A stretch of 64,000 bases of DNA, taken from NCBI RefSeq assembly GCF_011299575.1, contig NZ_CP049863.1:744001-808000 (forward strand), written 5' to 3'. The notes under the pieces are model-generated. The model did not search any database and was not told where the DNA came from. It saw only the letters and a program-made list of their open reading frames with translations. Source of the DNA: Leucobacter viscericola. Lineage in GTDB: Bacteria > Actinomycetota > Actinomycetes > Actinomycetales > Microbacteriaceae. Below, piece by piece: positions 23,945 to 33,136 of this stretch. Position 1 is the first letter of the stretch. Every line of letters starts with the position of its first letter. Position numbers and translations under genes: made by a program.

Positions 23945-24850
23945 CTAGCCCACCGGGCTGGGCGTCAGTAGGTTGAGCTCTCGCAACACAGCGAGCACCT
24001 GTTCGTGGCGATTGAACGTGTAGAGGTGAATAGACGGCGCTCCACCCTCCAGCAGTTCCCTCGCCAGCGATACGGCATACTCAACACCGAGTTCTGGGGC
24101 GAACCCACCCTCGGCTTCCATTTCGTGTTCAAGCTCGGCCGGTGCTGGTTGACCCGCGAGCGAGGCAACCTTTCGCAGCTGTGCACTCGTCGACACCGGC
24201 ATCAGCCCCGGGAGCACGGGGATGTGCAGCCCCGCATCACGCGCCTCGGCAACAAAGCTGAGGTAGTCGTCGGCGCGAAAGAACAGCTGCGTGATGGCGA
24301 ACTGGGCGCCCGCCCCTTGTTTGGCTATGAGCCAGTCGATGTCTTCAGAGCGAGATCTCGACTGGGGGTGTCCGTTCGGGTAAGCGGCCACCACCGTTCT
24401 TCCGACGCTCGTGAGGGGCGGCCGTTCGGCCCGCACCTGCGCGATGATCTCTAAAAGTTCAACAGAGCTGGGCGACCCAAGCACACTCGGATCACTCTCA
24501 CTCGCGCCCCGCGGCGGATCCCCACGCAGCGCGAGAAAGTCGTGCACACCGGCATCCATGATTCCGTGAATGGTCTGGCGAAGCGCCTCTCGCGACTCCC
24601 CCACGGTCGTGAGGTGCGCGAGCGGGAGCGCTGTTGTGTTGTTGCGTAGGTACTTCAGCAGGTCGAGCGAGGCGTCGCGATTTGATCCGTTTGCGCCGTA
24701 CGTCACCGAGATAAAGTCGGGATCGGCGGCAGACAAGTGTTGCACCGCGTGCCCAAGCGCGAGGGCCGCCGCACCGCTGCGCGCGGGAAACACCTCGAAC
24801 GAAAAGCGCGCGCGCGTCGGCGCGCTCCCAGTGAGTAACGTTGCATTCAT
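23945..24850 (-). CDS. metF: 5,10-methylenetetrahydrofolate reductase
   Basis: This 301-residue FAD-dependent TIM barrel makes 5-methyl-THF for methionine synthesis. Visible blocks are FSFEVFPARSG, FISVTYGANGS, LPLAHLTTVG, FLALRGDPPRG, AITQLFFRADDYLSF and LPGLMPVST. Its ATG overlaps the stop of the MetE-like gene (ATGA), so it is the last gene of a three-gene methionine operon. Confidence 0.94.
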   Translation of the reverse strand: MNATLLTGSAPTRARFSFEVFPARSGAAALALGHAVQHLSAADPDFISVTYGANGSNRDASLDLLKYLRNNTTALPLAHLTTVGESREALRQTIHGIMDAGVHDFLALRGDPPRGASESDPSVLGSPSSVELLEIIAQVRAERPPLTSVGRTVVAAYPNGHPQSRSRSEDIDWLIAKQGAGAQFAITQLFFRADDYLSFVAEARDAGLHIPVLPGLMPVSTSAQLRKVASLAGQPAPAELEHEMEAEGGFAPELGVEYAVSLARELLEGGAPSIHLYTFNRHEQVLAVLRELNLLTPSPVG

Positions 24851-26055
24851 CGGGTTGCCCCGTTCACAAGGGCTCCGCCGGGCACTCCAGCTGCGACGCC
24901 AGAAAGCTCTTCCGCGGCCAGTTGGGTGCCGCGCACCCTGGCGGCAATTTTTGCGAACGCCACATCACGTGCGAAATCCGGCGATCCGTGTCGCGGCTTC
25001 TCATCGATGAGATACGGCGAGAATCCACAGTCGTCAGTCGAGCCAAGCAGCTCTGTCGGAATGAACCGAGCCGCCCGCACGAGATGATCCCGCACCTCTT
25101 CCGCCGTTTCAAGCTTCGGGCTCGTCGGATTTGTCACACCGATCAACACTCGCGGCGCAGTGGCCTCGGCAGAGAGAACACGAAGCTGTTTGCCGATGAG
25201 TCGCGCAACCCGATCGGGGTCGTGTTCACTCGCCGACTGCACCAAAAAGTACCCAGCCTCGATCTGAAAGAGCTCGGGAATCAGTTCGGCGTAATCGACG
25301 TCTGCCGAGTGCGCCGAGTCGTTGTCATTGCCCGGACAGGTGTGCACCCCAACGGCCGACCGCTGCTCTGGTGTCAACTGATCGAGCACACGATTGATGA
25401 GGTCAATAAACCCGCCGAGCGCATCGGGCCCCGCCCAGGGCGCTCGCACATCTCGGCGCAGCGCAAGTCGCCCCTCTGTAAAGTCGATGCTCACCCGGGA
25501 AGCACCAGCCGAAAAGCATCGCCGTATGTCTTCGGCGCAGCCGCTGACGACGTCGTCAAGAAACTCTGATCGCGTATAGTCGCCGAGCCCGCCAGCAGGC
25601 ACCATGAGCGACAGCATCGAGGGCGAGATGACAGCCTGCTTGAGCGGCAACGAAGTGAGCTGCCTCGCGACGCGCACGTCGTCGGCGGCCCACGCCCGAA
25701 ACCCAAAGGGTCCCTCTGTGAGACTCGGGATCACGCGGTGGTGGCCGTCGGCAAAGACCGCGAACACCGGCCCCTCATCAACTTCTTCTGTGCCGAGAGG
25801 ATAACTCGCAAAGCTCTGCCTGCGTTGTTCTCCATCGCTCAATACGGGAGAGCCGGTCTCTTCCATGCGCTGCAGCGTGTCTCGCACGGCGAAGGCCTGC
25901 TCCGCCTCAAGCTCACTCTGAGGCGCTAGCCCGACCTCCGCGTCAAGCACAGCACGCTGCAGTCGCGCGGGTCTCGGTAGGCTACCCACCGGTTCCGTCG
26001 GCAGCGTGTGGCTTGGCCAGGAAGCCGGAGCTAGCGATTCAGAGAGCTGAGTCAT
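24847..26055 (-). CDS. MetE C-terminal-domain-like methyltransferase (MetE paralogue)
   Basis: This 402-residue protein matches only the C-terminal catalytic barrel of cobalamin-independent methionine synthase (COG0620). Zinc ligands are plausible at VGVHTCPGND (His and Cys) and STDDCGFSPY (Cys). It lacks the N-terminal folate-positioning barrel of full MetE. It sits between metE (stop TAA directly against this ATG) and metF (ATGA overlap), so it is made with both. The substrate is uncertain: it may use another methyl donor or a related thiol. Confidence 0.8.
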   Translation of the reverse strand: MTQLSESLAPASWPSHTLPTEPVGSLPRPARLQRAVLDAEVGLAPQSELEAEQAFAVRDTLQRMEETGSPVLSDGEQRRQSFASYPLGTEEVDEGPVFAVFADGHHRVIPSLTEGPFGFRAWAADDVRVARQLTSLPLKQAVISPSMLSLMVPAGGLGDYTRSEFLDDVVSGCAEDIRRCFSAGASRVSIDFTEGRLALRRDVRAPWAGPDALGGFIDLINRVLDQLTPEQRSAVGVHTCPGNDNDSAHSADVDYAELIPELFQIEAGYFLVQSASEHDPDRVARLIGKQLRVLSAEATAPRVLIGVTNPTSPKLETAEEVRDHLVRAARFIPTELLGSTDDCGFSPYLIDEKPRHGSPDFARDVAFAKIAARVRGTQLAAEELSGVAAGVPGGALVNGATR

Positions 26056-28374
26056 TTATGCCTCACGCACCGCTTTTGCAGCCTGCACGAGGTTCGTCAA
26101 GCTTGCCACGGTCTCCTCGTACCCGCGGGTCTTGAGTCCGCAGTCGGGGTTGATCCAGAGCTGCTTGCCCGGAATTCGCTTGGCGGCGATGCGGATCAGT
26201 TCAGACTGCTCGTCAATGCTCGGCACACGCGGTGAGTGGATGTCGTACACACCGGGCCCGATGCCTCGCGAGTACCCGTGGTCGCCCAGGGGCTCCACAA
26301 CGTCCATGCGGCTGCGTGCAGCCTCGATGCTGGTGACGTCGGCGTCGAGGCCGTCAACGGCATCAATGATTTCGCCGAACTCGGAGTAACAGAGGTGCGT
26401 GTGGATCTGCACCTCGGGTGCTGCACCTCCGGTCGCAAGCCTGAAAGATCCAACAGACCAGTCAAGGTAAGACCCCTGGCGATCTGCATCAAGTGGCAGC
26501 AGCTCACGCAGCGCGGGCTCGTCTACCTGCACGATGTTGATCCCGGCGTCGACCAGATCATCAATCTCATCGCGGAGCGCGAGGGCGACCTGAGCCGCGG
26601 TGTCGCCGAGCGGCTGATCATCGCGCACGAACGACCAGGCAAGAATGGTCACGGGGCCGGTAAGCATGCCCTTCACAGGCTGCTGCGTCAGCGACTGCGC
26701 GTACGCCGACCACGCGACGGTCATGGGTGCGGGTCGCGAAACGTCTCCCCACAGGATCGACGGACGCGTCGCACGGGTGCCGTAGGACTGCACCCACCCG
26801 TTTTCGGTGACGGCAAACCCGTCGAGCAACTCAGCGAAGTACTGCACCATGTCGTTGCGCTCAGCCTCGCCGTGTACCAGCACGTCGAGCCCAATCTCTT
26901 CCTGCAGCTTGATCACTCGTGCGATCTCATCGCGCAGGAAGCCGTCGTATGCGTTCTGGTCGATCTCTCCGCGACCAAACGCGGCGCGTGCCTTACGGAT
27001 TTCTCCGGTCTGCGGGAAAGAACCAATTGTGGTGGTGGCCAGGTTCGGGATGCTCAGTCCCTCCTGGGCCTCGCGACGAGTGGCCTCATCAGCGCGATTG
27101 CGATCCGCATCGGTCACAGCGCCAACCCGACCGCGCACACCATCAACATGAACGCCGGGAGCTGAAGCACGATCTGCCAGGGCGGCCTCGGTTACAGCGA
27201 GCTCGGGTTCGATTGCGGCGGCACCTTCGGCGAGTCCACGCGCGAGCACGGCGACCTGCTCAACTTTCTGGTCAGCGAAGGCAAGCCATGATTTCAGGCG
27301 TGCATCGAGTTTCGTTTCGTCATTCACGTCGTGAGGCACGTGCTGCAGGTTGTTGGAGGTTCCGACGACCACGCTGATACCCGCGTCTTTGAGCCCAGCA
27401 AGCTGCGCGAATGCGGCCCGCAAGTCGGTGCGCCAAATGTTGCGGCCGTCGACAACCCCCGCAACAAACTGCTTCTCACCAAATGCACGCGCGAGTTCAC
27501 CCGATGCGAGCGCCTGCTGCGGCAGCGATCCACGCACGAGGTCTGCCTGTACGGCCTCCACGGGAAGCGCAGCGAGACGGGTAAGCCCCGCAGACGAGTC
27601 ACCGTAGGGTGCGGTCAGCAGAATCTGTGGGCGCGAGTCCGCACCACCGAGCGCTGCGTAGGCCTTCTCAACCAGCGCGAGTGCCTCTTCGCGCGACACC
27701 GAGAGTGAGTCAGAGACGAGCGCTGGCTCGTCAAGCTGCACCCAGCCTGCCCCGGCTGCGGCGAGCGCGCCCAGCAACTCGACATAGACCGCTACAACCT
27801 CGTCGAGGCGGTCAATGGGGCTAAACCCCTCACCCGCGTCGTCTGAAGCTTTTGCGAGCAAAAGATACGTCACAGGGCCGACGAGCACGGGGCGCGATTC
27901 GATCCCCTGTGCTGCTGCCTCTGCGACCTGGGCCACGAGAGCCGCCGGGTTTGCCGCAAAGGGCGTGCGCTCGTCAATCTCAGGGACGCTGTAGTGGTAG
28001 TTCGTGTCGAACCACTTCGTCATCTCGAGCGGCTGGTGATCCTTATCGCCCCGCGCAAGCGCAAAGTACGTAACCAGGTCGCTGCCCTGCACGTCGCTGA
28101 AGCGGCTCGGGATCGCGCCCAGCGCTAGTGTCGCGTCAAGCACCTGATCGTAGAAGCTAAAGCTCTCGGGCACAGCCCCACCCTCGGCGGGAAGCCCGAG
28201 CTCGACCAGGCGGGCCCGAGTCGCAGCGCGCAGCTCACGCGCGGTCGCGGTCAGTTCGGCCTCGGACGAGTTTCCTTTCCAGAAGGACTCGATAGCTCGC
28301 TTCAGCTCGCGTCGTCGTCCCAAACGGGGGTAACCGAGAATCGTGGCGGTGGGCAATGGCGTCTTCGCAGTCAT
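26056..28374 (-). CDS. metE: Cobalamin-independent methionine synthase
   Basis: This 772-residue double-barrel enzyme transfers the methyl group of 5-methyl-THF-polyglutamate to homocysteine. The N-terminal barrel starts with ATILGYPRLGRRRELKRA; the C-terminal barrel contains TTTIGSFPQTGEIRKAR. Zinc ligands are in IHTHLCYSEF and NPDCGLKTRGY. It is the normal family length (about 750-770). The ATG at 28374 has AAGGA upstream, and it leads the metE / MetE-like / metF operon. Confidence 0.97.
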   Translation of the reverse strand: MTAKTPLPTATILGYPRLGRRRELKRAIESFWKGNSSEAELTATARELRAATRARLVELGLPAEGGAVPESFSFYDQVLDATLALGAIPSRFSDVQGSDLVTYFALARGDKDHQPLEMTKWFDTNYHYSVPEIDERTPFAANPAALVAQVAEAAAQGIESRPVLVGPVTYLLLAKASDDAGEGFSPIDRLDEVVAVYVELLGALAAAGAGWVQLDEPALVSDSLSVSREEALALVEKAYAALGGADSRPQILLTAPYGDSSAGLTRLAALPVEAVQADLVRGSLPQQALASGELARAFGEKQFVAGVVDGRNIWRTDLRAAFAQLAGLKDAGISVVVGTSNNLQHVPHDVNDETKLDARLKSWLAFADQKVEQVAVLARGLAEGAAAIEPELAVTEAALADRASAPGVHVDGVRGRVGAVTDADRNRADEATRREAQEGLSIPNLATTTIGSFPQTGEIRKARAAFGRGEIDQNAYDGFLRDEIARVIKLQEEIGLDVLVHGEAERNDMVQYFAELLDGFAVTENGWVQSYGTRATRPSILWGDVSRPAPMTVAWSAYAQSLTQQPVKGMLTGPVTILAWSFVRDDQPLGDTAAQVALALRDEIDDLVDAGINIVQVDEPALRELLPLDADRQGSYLDWSVGSFRLATGGAAPEVQIHTHLCYSEFGEIIDAVDGLDADVTSIEAARSRMDVVEPLGDHGYSRGIGPGVYDIHSPRVPSIDEQSELIRIAAKRIPGKQLWINPDCGLKTRGYEETVASLTNLVQAAKAVREA

Positions 28375-28452
28375 TCGAATCCTTGCGTATCGGGGCTAAC
28401 GGTTTCGCCACGCGCTCTCTGCCTGGCTCCCCCAAGCTATCCGTCACCTCAG

Positions 28453-28469
28453 ACATTCGACCCGAATGT
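28453..28469. promoter_or_regulatory. Inverted repeat in the metE / PAS-gene divergent region
   Basis: ACATTCG and CGAATGT are perfect 7-bp arms around ACC. The repeat lies 80 bases upstream of metE in the 240-base gap shared with the divergent PAS gene. It may be the binding site of a methionine-pathway repressor. No known riboswitch consensus was recognised here. Confidence 0.4.
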
Positions 28470-28614
28470 TTCACTGTATGAATTACGAATTATTACAGAG
28501 GGCACACAGGCTTCATCTCGCAAGCGCTCAAATTCAAGGATTTTTCCGTTGCGACATAGAATCAACTTGTCTGCAAGGGGGAGAACTAGCCGTTCCGACA
28601 GGAAGTACAAACTC

Positions 28615-29991
28615 ATGACAACCAGCGTGCAGCCCAGTGGTAAGACTCATGAGGTCGAGATCAACGACGTGTTTTTCTCCACCACCGACATTCGAGGTGT
28701 CATCGAGCACGCCAACGAGATGTTCGTCGAGTATTCCCACTACTCCCGCGAAAGCCTCGTCGGCTCTCCGCACAACATCGTGCGCCACCCCGACATGCCC
28801 AGCGGGGTCTTCCACACGATGTGGTCGGAACTGCAGTCAGGGCGACCCTTCGCCGGTCACGTCACGAATCTCGCGGCAGACGGCAGCAGCTATAAGGTCT
28901 ACGCGACAGTTACTCCGCTCGGCAATGGCGGTTATCTCTCCGTTCGTATCCGCCCAACCGACAGCTCACGGGCCCTGCAGCTTGACGGGGTCTACCGTGA
29001 ACTCCTGGGCTACGAGAACGAGCTAGCGGGAAGCGGGCTCTCCCGCAGGGGCATTGCTGAGCAGGGCGCTATCAAACTCGGCGAGATTCTCGCCGATGCG
29101 GGCTTCGACTCCATTGCTGCTCTGCAGCGCCAGGTGCTTCCACAAGAGGTCACAAAATTTGAGCGTCGCTCAGAGGGGTTTCCTCACCGCCCCAAGGCGA
29201 CCGGCAGTCTCGCCGACATGCTTGCCGCGGTCGAACAGGTCAACACCACCCTCGGTGCATGGTCAATGCAGCAGCATCATCTCGCAACACTTTCAGCATC
29301 GCTGAGGGAGGTTGGCGAGCAGTTGCAGCACGAACTCGAACACACCTCACAGACAACAGCACAGATCAGTGATCTCGCGGCCTCGGGTATCGATGTCGGC
29401 GACATTCTGACCCCGCTCGGCGTGTGGTCTCAGATGCAGGCGATTATTGAGGGCTACGTCGTTGACCTCATCGGGGCGCTGCAACTGCTCGACGAGAACA
29501 GCGCCGAGACTCGCTTCCGAGTTGCACTCGCAAAGCTGCACACACGAATGATGGCCTCGTTCGCAGCTGAGCTGATTGACGGCGGTGGTGCGCGACAGGG
29601 CGATCAGGCCGCAGCCATCTCTCTCCTCGCGCAAACCCTCAAGCTCGGCCTGAAAGAAACGAGCGAGTTCACCGCAACCCACAGGGCACTCATGGTGAAA
29701 ACCGTTGAGTCGATCGCCAAGTCAACCTCGGTGCTCAAAATTCCGCGTGATCTACTCCTCGATTGGGAGCGCAACGCGTCCGCCACTTCCCTGCCACCGG
29801 CGATGCAGCCGCTCGCAAGCGACGTCACCGGTTCCATCACCAAAGTCGGCAAGATCCTGGCCGACCTCAATCGTGTCGTCGATCTCTGCAGCAAAATTGA
29901 CACGGGCGACGATCCTGCAGACATGCTGCAGTTGGTTGCCCAGATCGAGCAGGCCGTTGCTCCGTTTGAGGCGTCAGCGGCTACCGTCTAG
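28615..29991 (+). CDS. Soluble PAS-domain protein with Aer-type PAS and helical C-terminus
   Basis: In this 458-residue protein the first about 115 residues are a PAS domain of the aerotaxis-receptor type (VFFSTTDIRGVIEHANEMF, then GSPHNIVRHPDMPSGVFHTM), the motif associated with FAD-binding oxygen or redox sensors. The rest is predicted mostly helical with coiled-coil character (MLAAVEQVNTTLGAW, LREVGEQLQHELEHTSQTTA). I see no transmembrane helix, kinase, GGDEF or canonical methyl-accepting signalling hairpin. The ATG at 28615 has AGGAAG nine bases upstream. It is convergent with hflX, with stops overlapping by four bases. It is probably a cytosolic sensor, but the output is unknown. Confidence 0.75.
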   Translation: MTTSVQPSGKTHEVEINDVFFSTTDIRGVIEHANEMFVEYSHYSRESLVGSPHNIVRHPDMPSGVFHTMWSELQSGRPFAGHVTNLAADGSSYKVYATVTPLGNGGYLSVRIRPTDSSRALQLDGVYRELLGYENELAGSGLSRRGIAEQGAIKLGEILADAGFDSIAALQRQVLPQEVTKFERRSEGFPHRPKATGSLADMLAAVEQVNTTLGAWSMQQHHLATLSASLREVGEQLQHELEHTSQTTAQISDLAASGIDVGDILTPLGVWSQMQAIIEGYVVDLIGALQLLDENSAETRFRVALAKLHTRMMASFAAELIDGGGARQGDQAAAISLLAQTLKLGLKETSEFTATHRALMVKTVESIAKSTSVLKIPRDLLLDWERNASATSLPPAMQPLASDVTGSITKVGKILADLNRVVDLCSKIDTGDDPADMLQLVAQIEQAVAPFEASAATV

Positions 29992-31532
29992 ATGACGTAA
30001 TCGCCGAGCTTCGCAAGCATCTCCGCCGTCACAAAGGCGTGCACGCGTGTGCCCTCTTCGATGTAGTCGGTGGCAAGCACACGATTGCGCTCGTGCAACT
30101 CAGCGACAAGCTCACCGCGATCGTAGGGCACGACAACAGTAACCTCCCGATCAGGAACGGGAAGTGTCGCGTCAATACGCTGCTTCAGCTCTTCAATCCC
30201 GTCGCCCGTTCGGGCCGAGACAAACACGGCGTCGGGGGCGAGCCCGTGCAGCACCAACCGCTGCGAGTCATCGAGCAGGTCGGCCTTGTTGAACACCACC
30301 AACTCGGGGATCGCTTGCCCGTCAACCTCGGCGATCACGTCGCGCACGGTTCGCAGCTGGGCGGCAGGATCCGGGTGTGAACCATCAACAACGTGCAGGA
30401 TCACGTCGGCGTCTGCAACCTCTTCGAAGGTCGAGCGGAACGCCTCAACAAGTTGGTGCGGCAGATTGCGCACAAACCCAACGGTGTCGACGTAGGTAAA
30501 GCTGCGGCCATCATCGGTTTCGGCGTGACGAACGGCGGTGTCGAGCGTCGCAAAGAGCTGGTTCTGCACGAGTTCTTGCGTGCCAGTCAGCCGGTTCAGC
30601 AGACTCGATTTTCCTGCGTTGGTGTAGCCGGCAATCGCGACCGAGGGCACCTCGCCCCGCTTGCGATTCGCACGTTTCGCCTCGCGCGCGGGCGCAAATC
30701 CTTGAATCTGCTTGCGCAGCTTTGACATGCGGGTGTGAATCTTACGGCGATCCAACTCCATCTTCGTCTCACCGGGACCGCGCGACCCCATGCCCGCTCC
30801 CCCGGAGCCGACCTGGCCGCCAGCCTGCCGCGACATCGAGTCACCCCAACCGCGCAGACGCGGCAGCAGATACTCAAGCTGAGCGAGTTCAACCTGCGCC
30901 TTGCCCTCACGGCTCTTCGCGTGCTGGCTGAAAATATCGAGGATCACGGCTGTGCGATCAATCACCTTCACGTTTACAACGTCCTCGAGCGCACGCCGCT
31001 GGCTCGGCGCCAACTCCGTATCGGCGATCACGGTATCGGCACCAACGGCCGCCACCAGCTCAGCCAGCTCTCGAGCCTTACCCTTGCCGAGATAGGTCGC
31101 AGGATCGGGGTTCGCTCGGCGCTGCAGGAGTCCGTCGAGCACCCGAGCACCGGCCGTCTCGGCCAGCGCTGCAAGCTCGCGCAGCGAGTTCTCGGCGTCT
31201 TCCGTGGATTTCTGAGAGTAGATGCCGATCAGCACCACGTTCTCAAGCCGCAGCTGACGGTACTCAACCTCGGTGACGTCTTCGAGTTCGGTGGACAGTC
31301 CACCAACACGATTCAGTGAGGCACGATCCTCGCGATCCATGCGAATCGCGTCGAGATCCCTACCCAAAAAGTCGTGAGACTCGTCGCCCAGCGCTTGCGC
31401 ACCACTCGTGAGGTCCCGAATAACCGTGGCGGATCCAGCATGTTCCGCGCGCGCAAGGACCCTATCGAGCGGATCTGAGCTTGCTGCGTGATCTTCGTCG
31501 TGGGCTGAGTCTTCTGAGAATTGCTTCGTCAT
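29988..31532 (-). CDS. hflX: HflX-type ribosome-associated GTPase
   Basis: This 514-residue GTPase splits stalled ribosomes. The N-terminal HflX domain (LIGIYSQKSTEDAENSL, RRANPDPATYLGKGKARELAE) and a Gly-rich linker (QAGGQVGSGGAGMGSRGPGE) precede the G domain with G1 AGYTNAGKSS, G3 DTVGF and G4 NKAD. The first about 80 residues are an extension common in actinobacteria. The ATG at 31532 follows TAGACT (31543-31548) by ten bases, so the leader is very short. Confidence 0.94.
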   Translation of the reverse strand: MTKQFSEDSAHDEDHAASSDPLDRVLARAEHAGSATVIRDLTSGAQALGDESHDFLGRDLDAIRMDREDRASLNRVGGLSTELEDVTEVEYRQLRLENVVLIGIYSQKSTEDAENSLRELAALAETAGARVLDGLLQRRANPDPATYLGKGKARELAELVAAVGADTVIADTELAPSQRRALEDVVNVKVIDRTAVILDIFSQHAKSREGKAQVELAQLEYLLPRLRGWGDSMSRQAGGQVGSGGAGMGSRGPGETKMELDRRKIHTRMSKLRKQIQGFAPAREAKRANRKRGEVPSVAIAGYTNAGKSSLLNRLTGTQELVQNQLFATLDTAVRHAETDDGRSFTYVDTVGFVRNLPHQLVEAFRSTFEEVADADVILHVVDGSHPDPAAQLRTVRDVIAEVDGQAIPELVVFNKADLLDDSQRLVLHGLAPDAVFVSARTGDGIEELKQRIDATLPVPDREVTVVVPYDRGELVAELHERNRVLATDYIEEGTRVHAFVTAEMLAKLGDYVI

Positions 31533-31574
31533 CTGACCTCACAGTCTACGCGCACGAACCCTTCGCCGGGCTGG

Positions 31575-31580
31575 GATACT
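31575..31580 (+). promoter_or_regulatory. -10-like hexamer six bases before the methyltransferase gene
   Basis: GATACT is followed by AGAACG and the GTG at 31587, with no Shine-Dalgarno. Confidence 0.4.
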
Positions 31581-31586
31581 AGAACG

Positions 31587-32197
31587 GTGAATCAGCACTA
31601 CTTTTCAGAGGCCCCCCTTGGCGAACTTAAGCCGCGTGAAATCGACGTGCTGCTCGCGGGTGAAACCCGCTCTGTGGTTACCGCGGGTGGGGTCTTCAGC
31701 CCGGAACATCTGGATCGGGGCACCGAGATCCTGCTGCGCACACTCGCAACGTCTGGGGAACCAGGATCGGGCCCCGCGCTCGATATTGGCTGCGGTTGGG
31801 GCCGATCGCGCTGCACACAGCCCTCGAGAGCCCTGAACGCGAGGTATGGGCGATCGACGTGAACGAGCGGTCGCGTGAGCTGACCCGCCTGAATGCTTCG
31901 CGCCTCGGCGTCGCGAGCGTGAACGTTGCTGCGCCCGAGGACGTCCCCGCCGACCTGCTCTTCGACGAGATTCTCTCAAACCCACCGATCCGAGTTGGCA
32001 AAGAGGCGCTTCACGGGATCCTGCAGCAGTGGCTCCCCCGGCTGGCACCGGAGGGTGTGGCTCACCTCGTCGTCGCGAAACACCTGGGCGCAGATTCGCT
32101 GCAGCGTTGGATCGCGACGGAGTTTGCCGATCTCACGGTCGAGCGTGTGGCTCGCGACAAGGGATTCCACGTGATTCGCGCAGCGCGCACGTCCTAG
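31587..32197 (+). pseudogene. RsmC-like class I methyltransferase, frameshifted
   Basis: This SAM-dependent methyltransferase would have about 203 residues if intact. The first frame (MNQHYFSEAPLGELKPREID ... LDIGCGWG) carries SAM motif I and ends soon after in nonsense. The second frame resumes at once (PIALHTALESPEREVWAIDV ... LSNPPIRVGKEAL, with the NPP catalytic motif) and runs to 32197. Adding one G to the GGGG at 31798-31801 joins them exactly (GCGWGPIALHTA). The family methylates guanine N2 in rRNA. It is either a real null mutation or a base-call error, since the rest of the gene shows no decay. Confidence 0.8.
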
Positions 32198-32247
32198 CTG
32201 AAACTCAGCGCCTAGCTAGATCTCAGTGCCTAGCTAAATCTCGATGG
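32194..32247. repeat. 18-bp tandem repeat, three imperfect copies, at convergent gene ends
   Basis: The unit is CTAGCTAGATCTCAGTGC, with copies at 32194-32211, 32212-32229 and 32230-32247. Copy 1 contains the methyltransferase stop, and copy 3 contains the dapF stop and last codons. Confidence 0.6.
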
Positions 32248-33106
32248 TGCCGCTGTACACAAGTTCGGCGGGGCCGCTCAACGAGACGTGCTCGCCCTCT
32301 TCCGTTGGAAACATGCGCACAGCCAATCGTCCGCCCGGCACATCGACGCGCCAGTGATTCGGCATACCGTCGCCACCCCAGTGCCGGAAGGCCAGCGCCG
32401 CGGCCGCCACACCGGTGCCGCAGGAGAGTGTCTCACCCACCCCACGCTCGTGCACCCGCATTTTGATGCGAGCAACACCGTCTTTCACGAGCGGTTCTTC
32501 TGGCACAACAAACTCAACATTGGCGCCGTCTTCGGGTGCGGGGTCAAGCGCGGGCGCCTTGGTGAGGTCGAGCCCCGAAAGCTCGCCCTCGTGCGCGAGC
32601 GCCGTCACAACGTGGGGGTTGCCCAGGTTGATCCCGAGCCCGGGGCGCGCAACCTCAAGGCCACTCGCGGCAACAAGCGGCTCGCCTCCGATGCGCCACC
32701 GCCCCAGGTCTACGGTGTAACCATTCACACCGGCAAGCACGTCCTTGACCCCGGACCTTGTGCCGATCGGGAGTGTGTCGCGACGCTCAGCGGAGACGAG
32801 TCCCTCCGTTACGAGATAGTGCGCGTACACCCGCACACCATTGCCACACATCTCGGCGGGTGTGCCGTCGGCGTTCCAGTAGTCCATAAACCACTCGGCC
32901 TCGGGCTCTTCGGCGAGGATCGCAGCGCCCTCCGCAATCGAGCGCGACCGAACAGCCCGGATGACGCCGTCGGCGCCGACGCCAAACCGCCTGTCGCAGA
33001 GGTAACGAATCTGCTCAGCGCTCAGCTCAATCTCACCCTCGGGGTCAGTGAAGAGCACAAAATCGTTACCGGTGCCGTGGCCCTTGGTGAATGAGAGAAC
33101 CGTCAT
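32234..33106 (-). CDS. dapF: Diaminopimelate epimerase
   Basis: DapF, 290 residues, converts LL-DAP to meso-DAP for lysine (and murein) synthesis. The two catalytic Cys are in [14 protein letters not shown] and [14 protein letters not shown]. The N-terminal [14 protein letters not shown] is typical. The ATG at 33106 has TAGACT six bases upstream and no Shine-Dalgarno, so it is probably leaderless. It is transcribed alone, convergent with the methyltransferase. Confidence 0.96.
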   Translation of the reverse strand: MTVLSFTKGHGTGNDFVLFTDPEGEIELSAEQIRYLCDRRFGVGADGVIRAVRSRSIAEGAAILAEEPEAEWFMDYWNADGTPAEMCGNGVRVYAHYLVTEGLVSAERRDTLPIGTRSGVKDVLAGVNGYTVDLGRWRIGGEPLVAASGLEVARPGLGINLGNPHVVTALAHEGELSGLDLTKAPALDPAPEDGANVEFVVPEEPLVKDGVARIKMRVHERGVGETLSCGTGVAAAALAFRHWGGDGMPNHWRVDVPGGRLAVRMFPTEEGEHVSLSGPAELVYSGTIEI

Positions 33107-33112
33107 TCGTCT

Positions 33113-33118
33113 AGTCTA
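33113..33118 (-). promoter_or_regulatory. -10-like hexamer six bases before dapF
   Basis: TAGACT on the minus strand is followed by AGACGA and the ATG at 33106. Confidence 0.5.
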
Positions 33119-33136
33119 TGCGGGCGAACAGACGAT

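Noticed and set aside
26236..27165. A 309-codon plus-strand open frame opposite metE
   Set aside because: Antisense shadow of metE codon bias. It has no recognisable family and no start signal, and MetE is intact on the other strand.
24847..28374. The 402-residue MetE-like gene as a broken half of metE
   Set aside because: The neighbouring metE is full length with both barrels, and the shorter protein keeps its own zinc-site residues and has a proper start and stop.
28375..28614. A cobalamin or SAM riboswitch upstream of metE
   Set aside because: The leader has some self-complementarity but none of the conserved boxes of the known classes that I could recognise.
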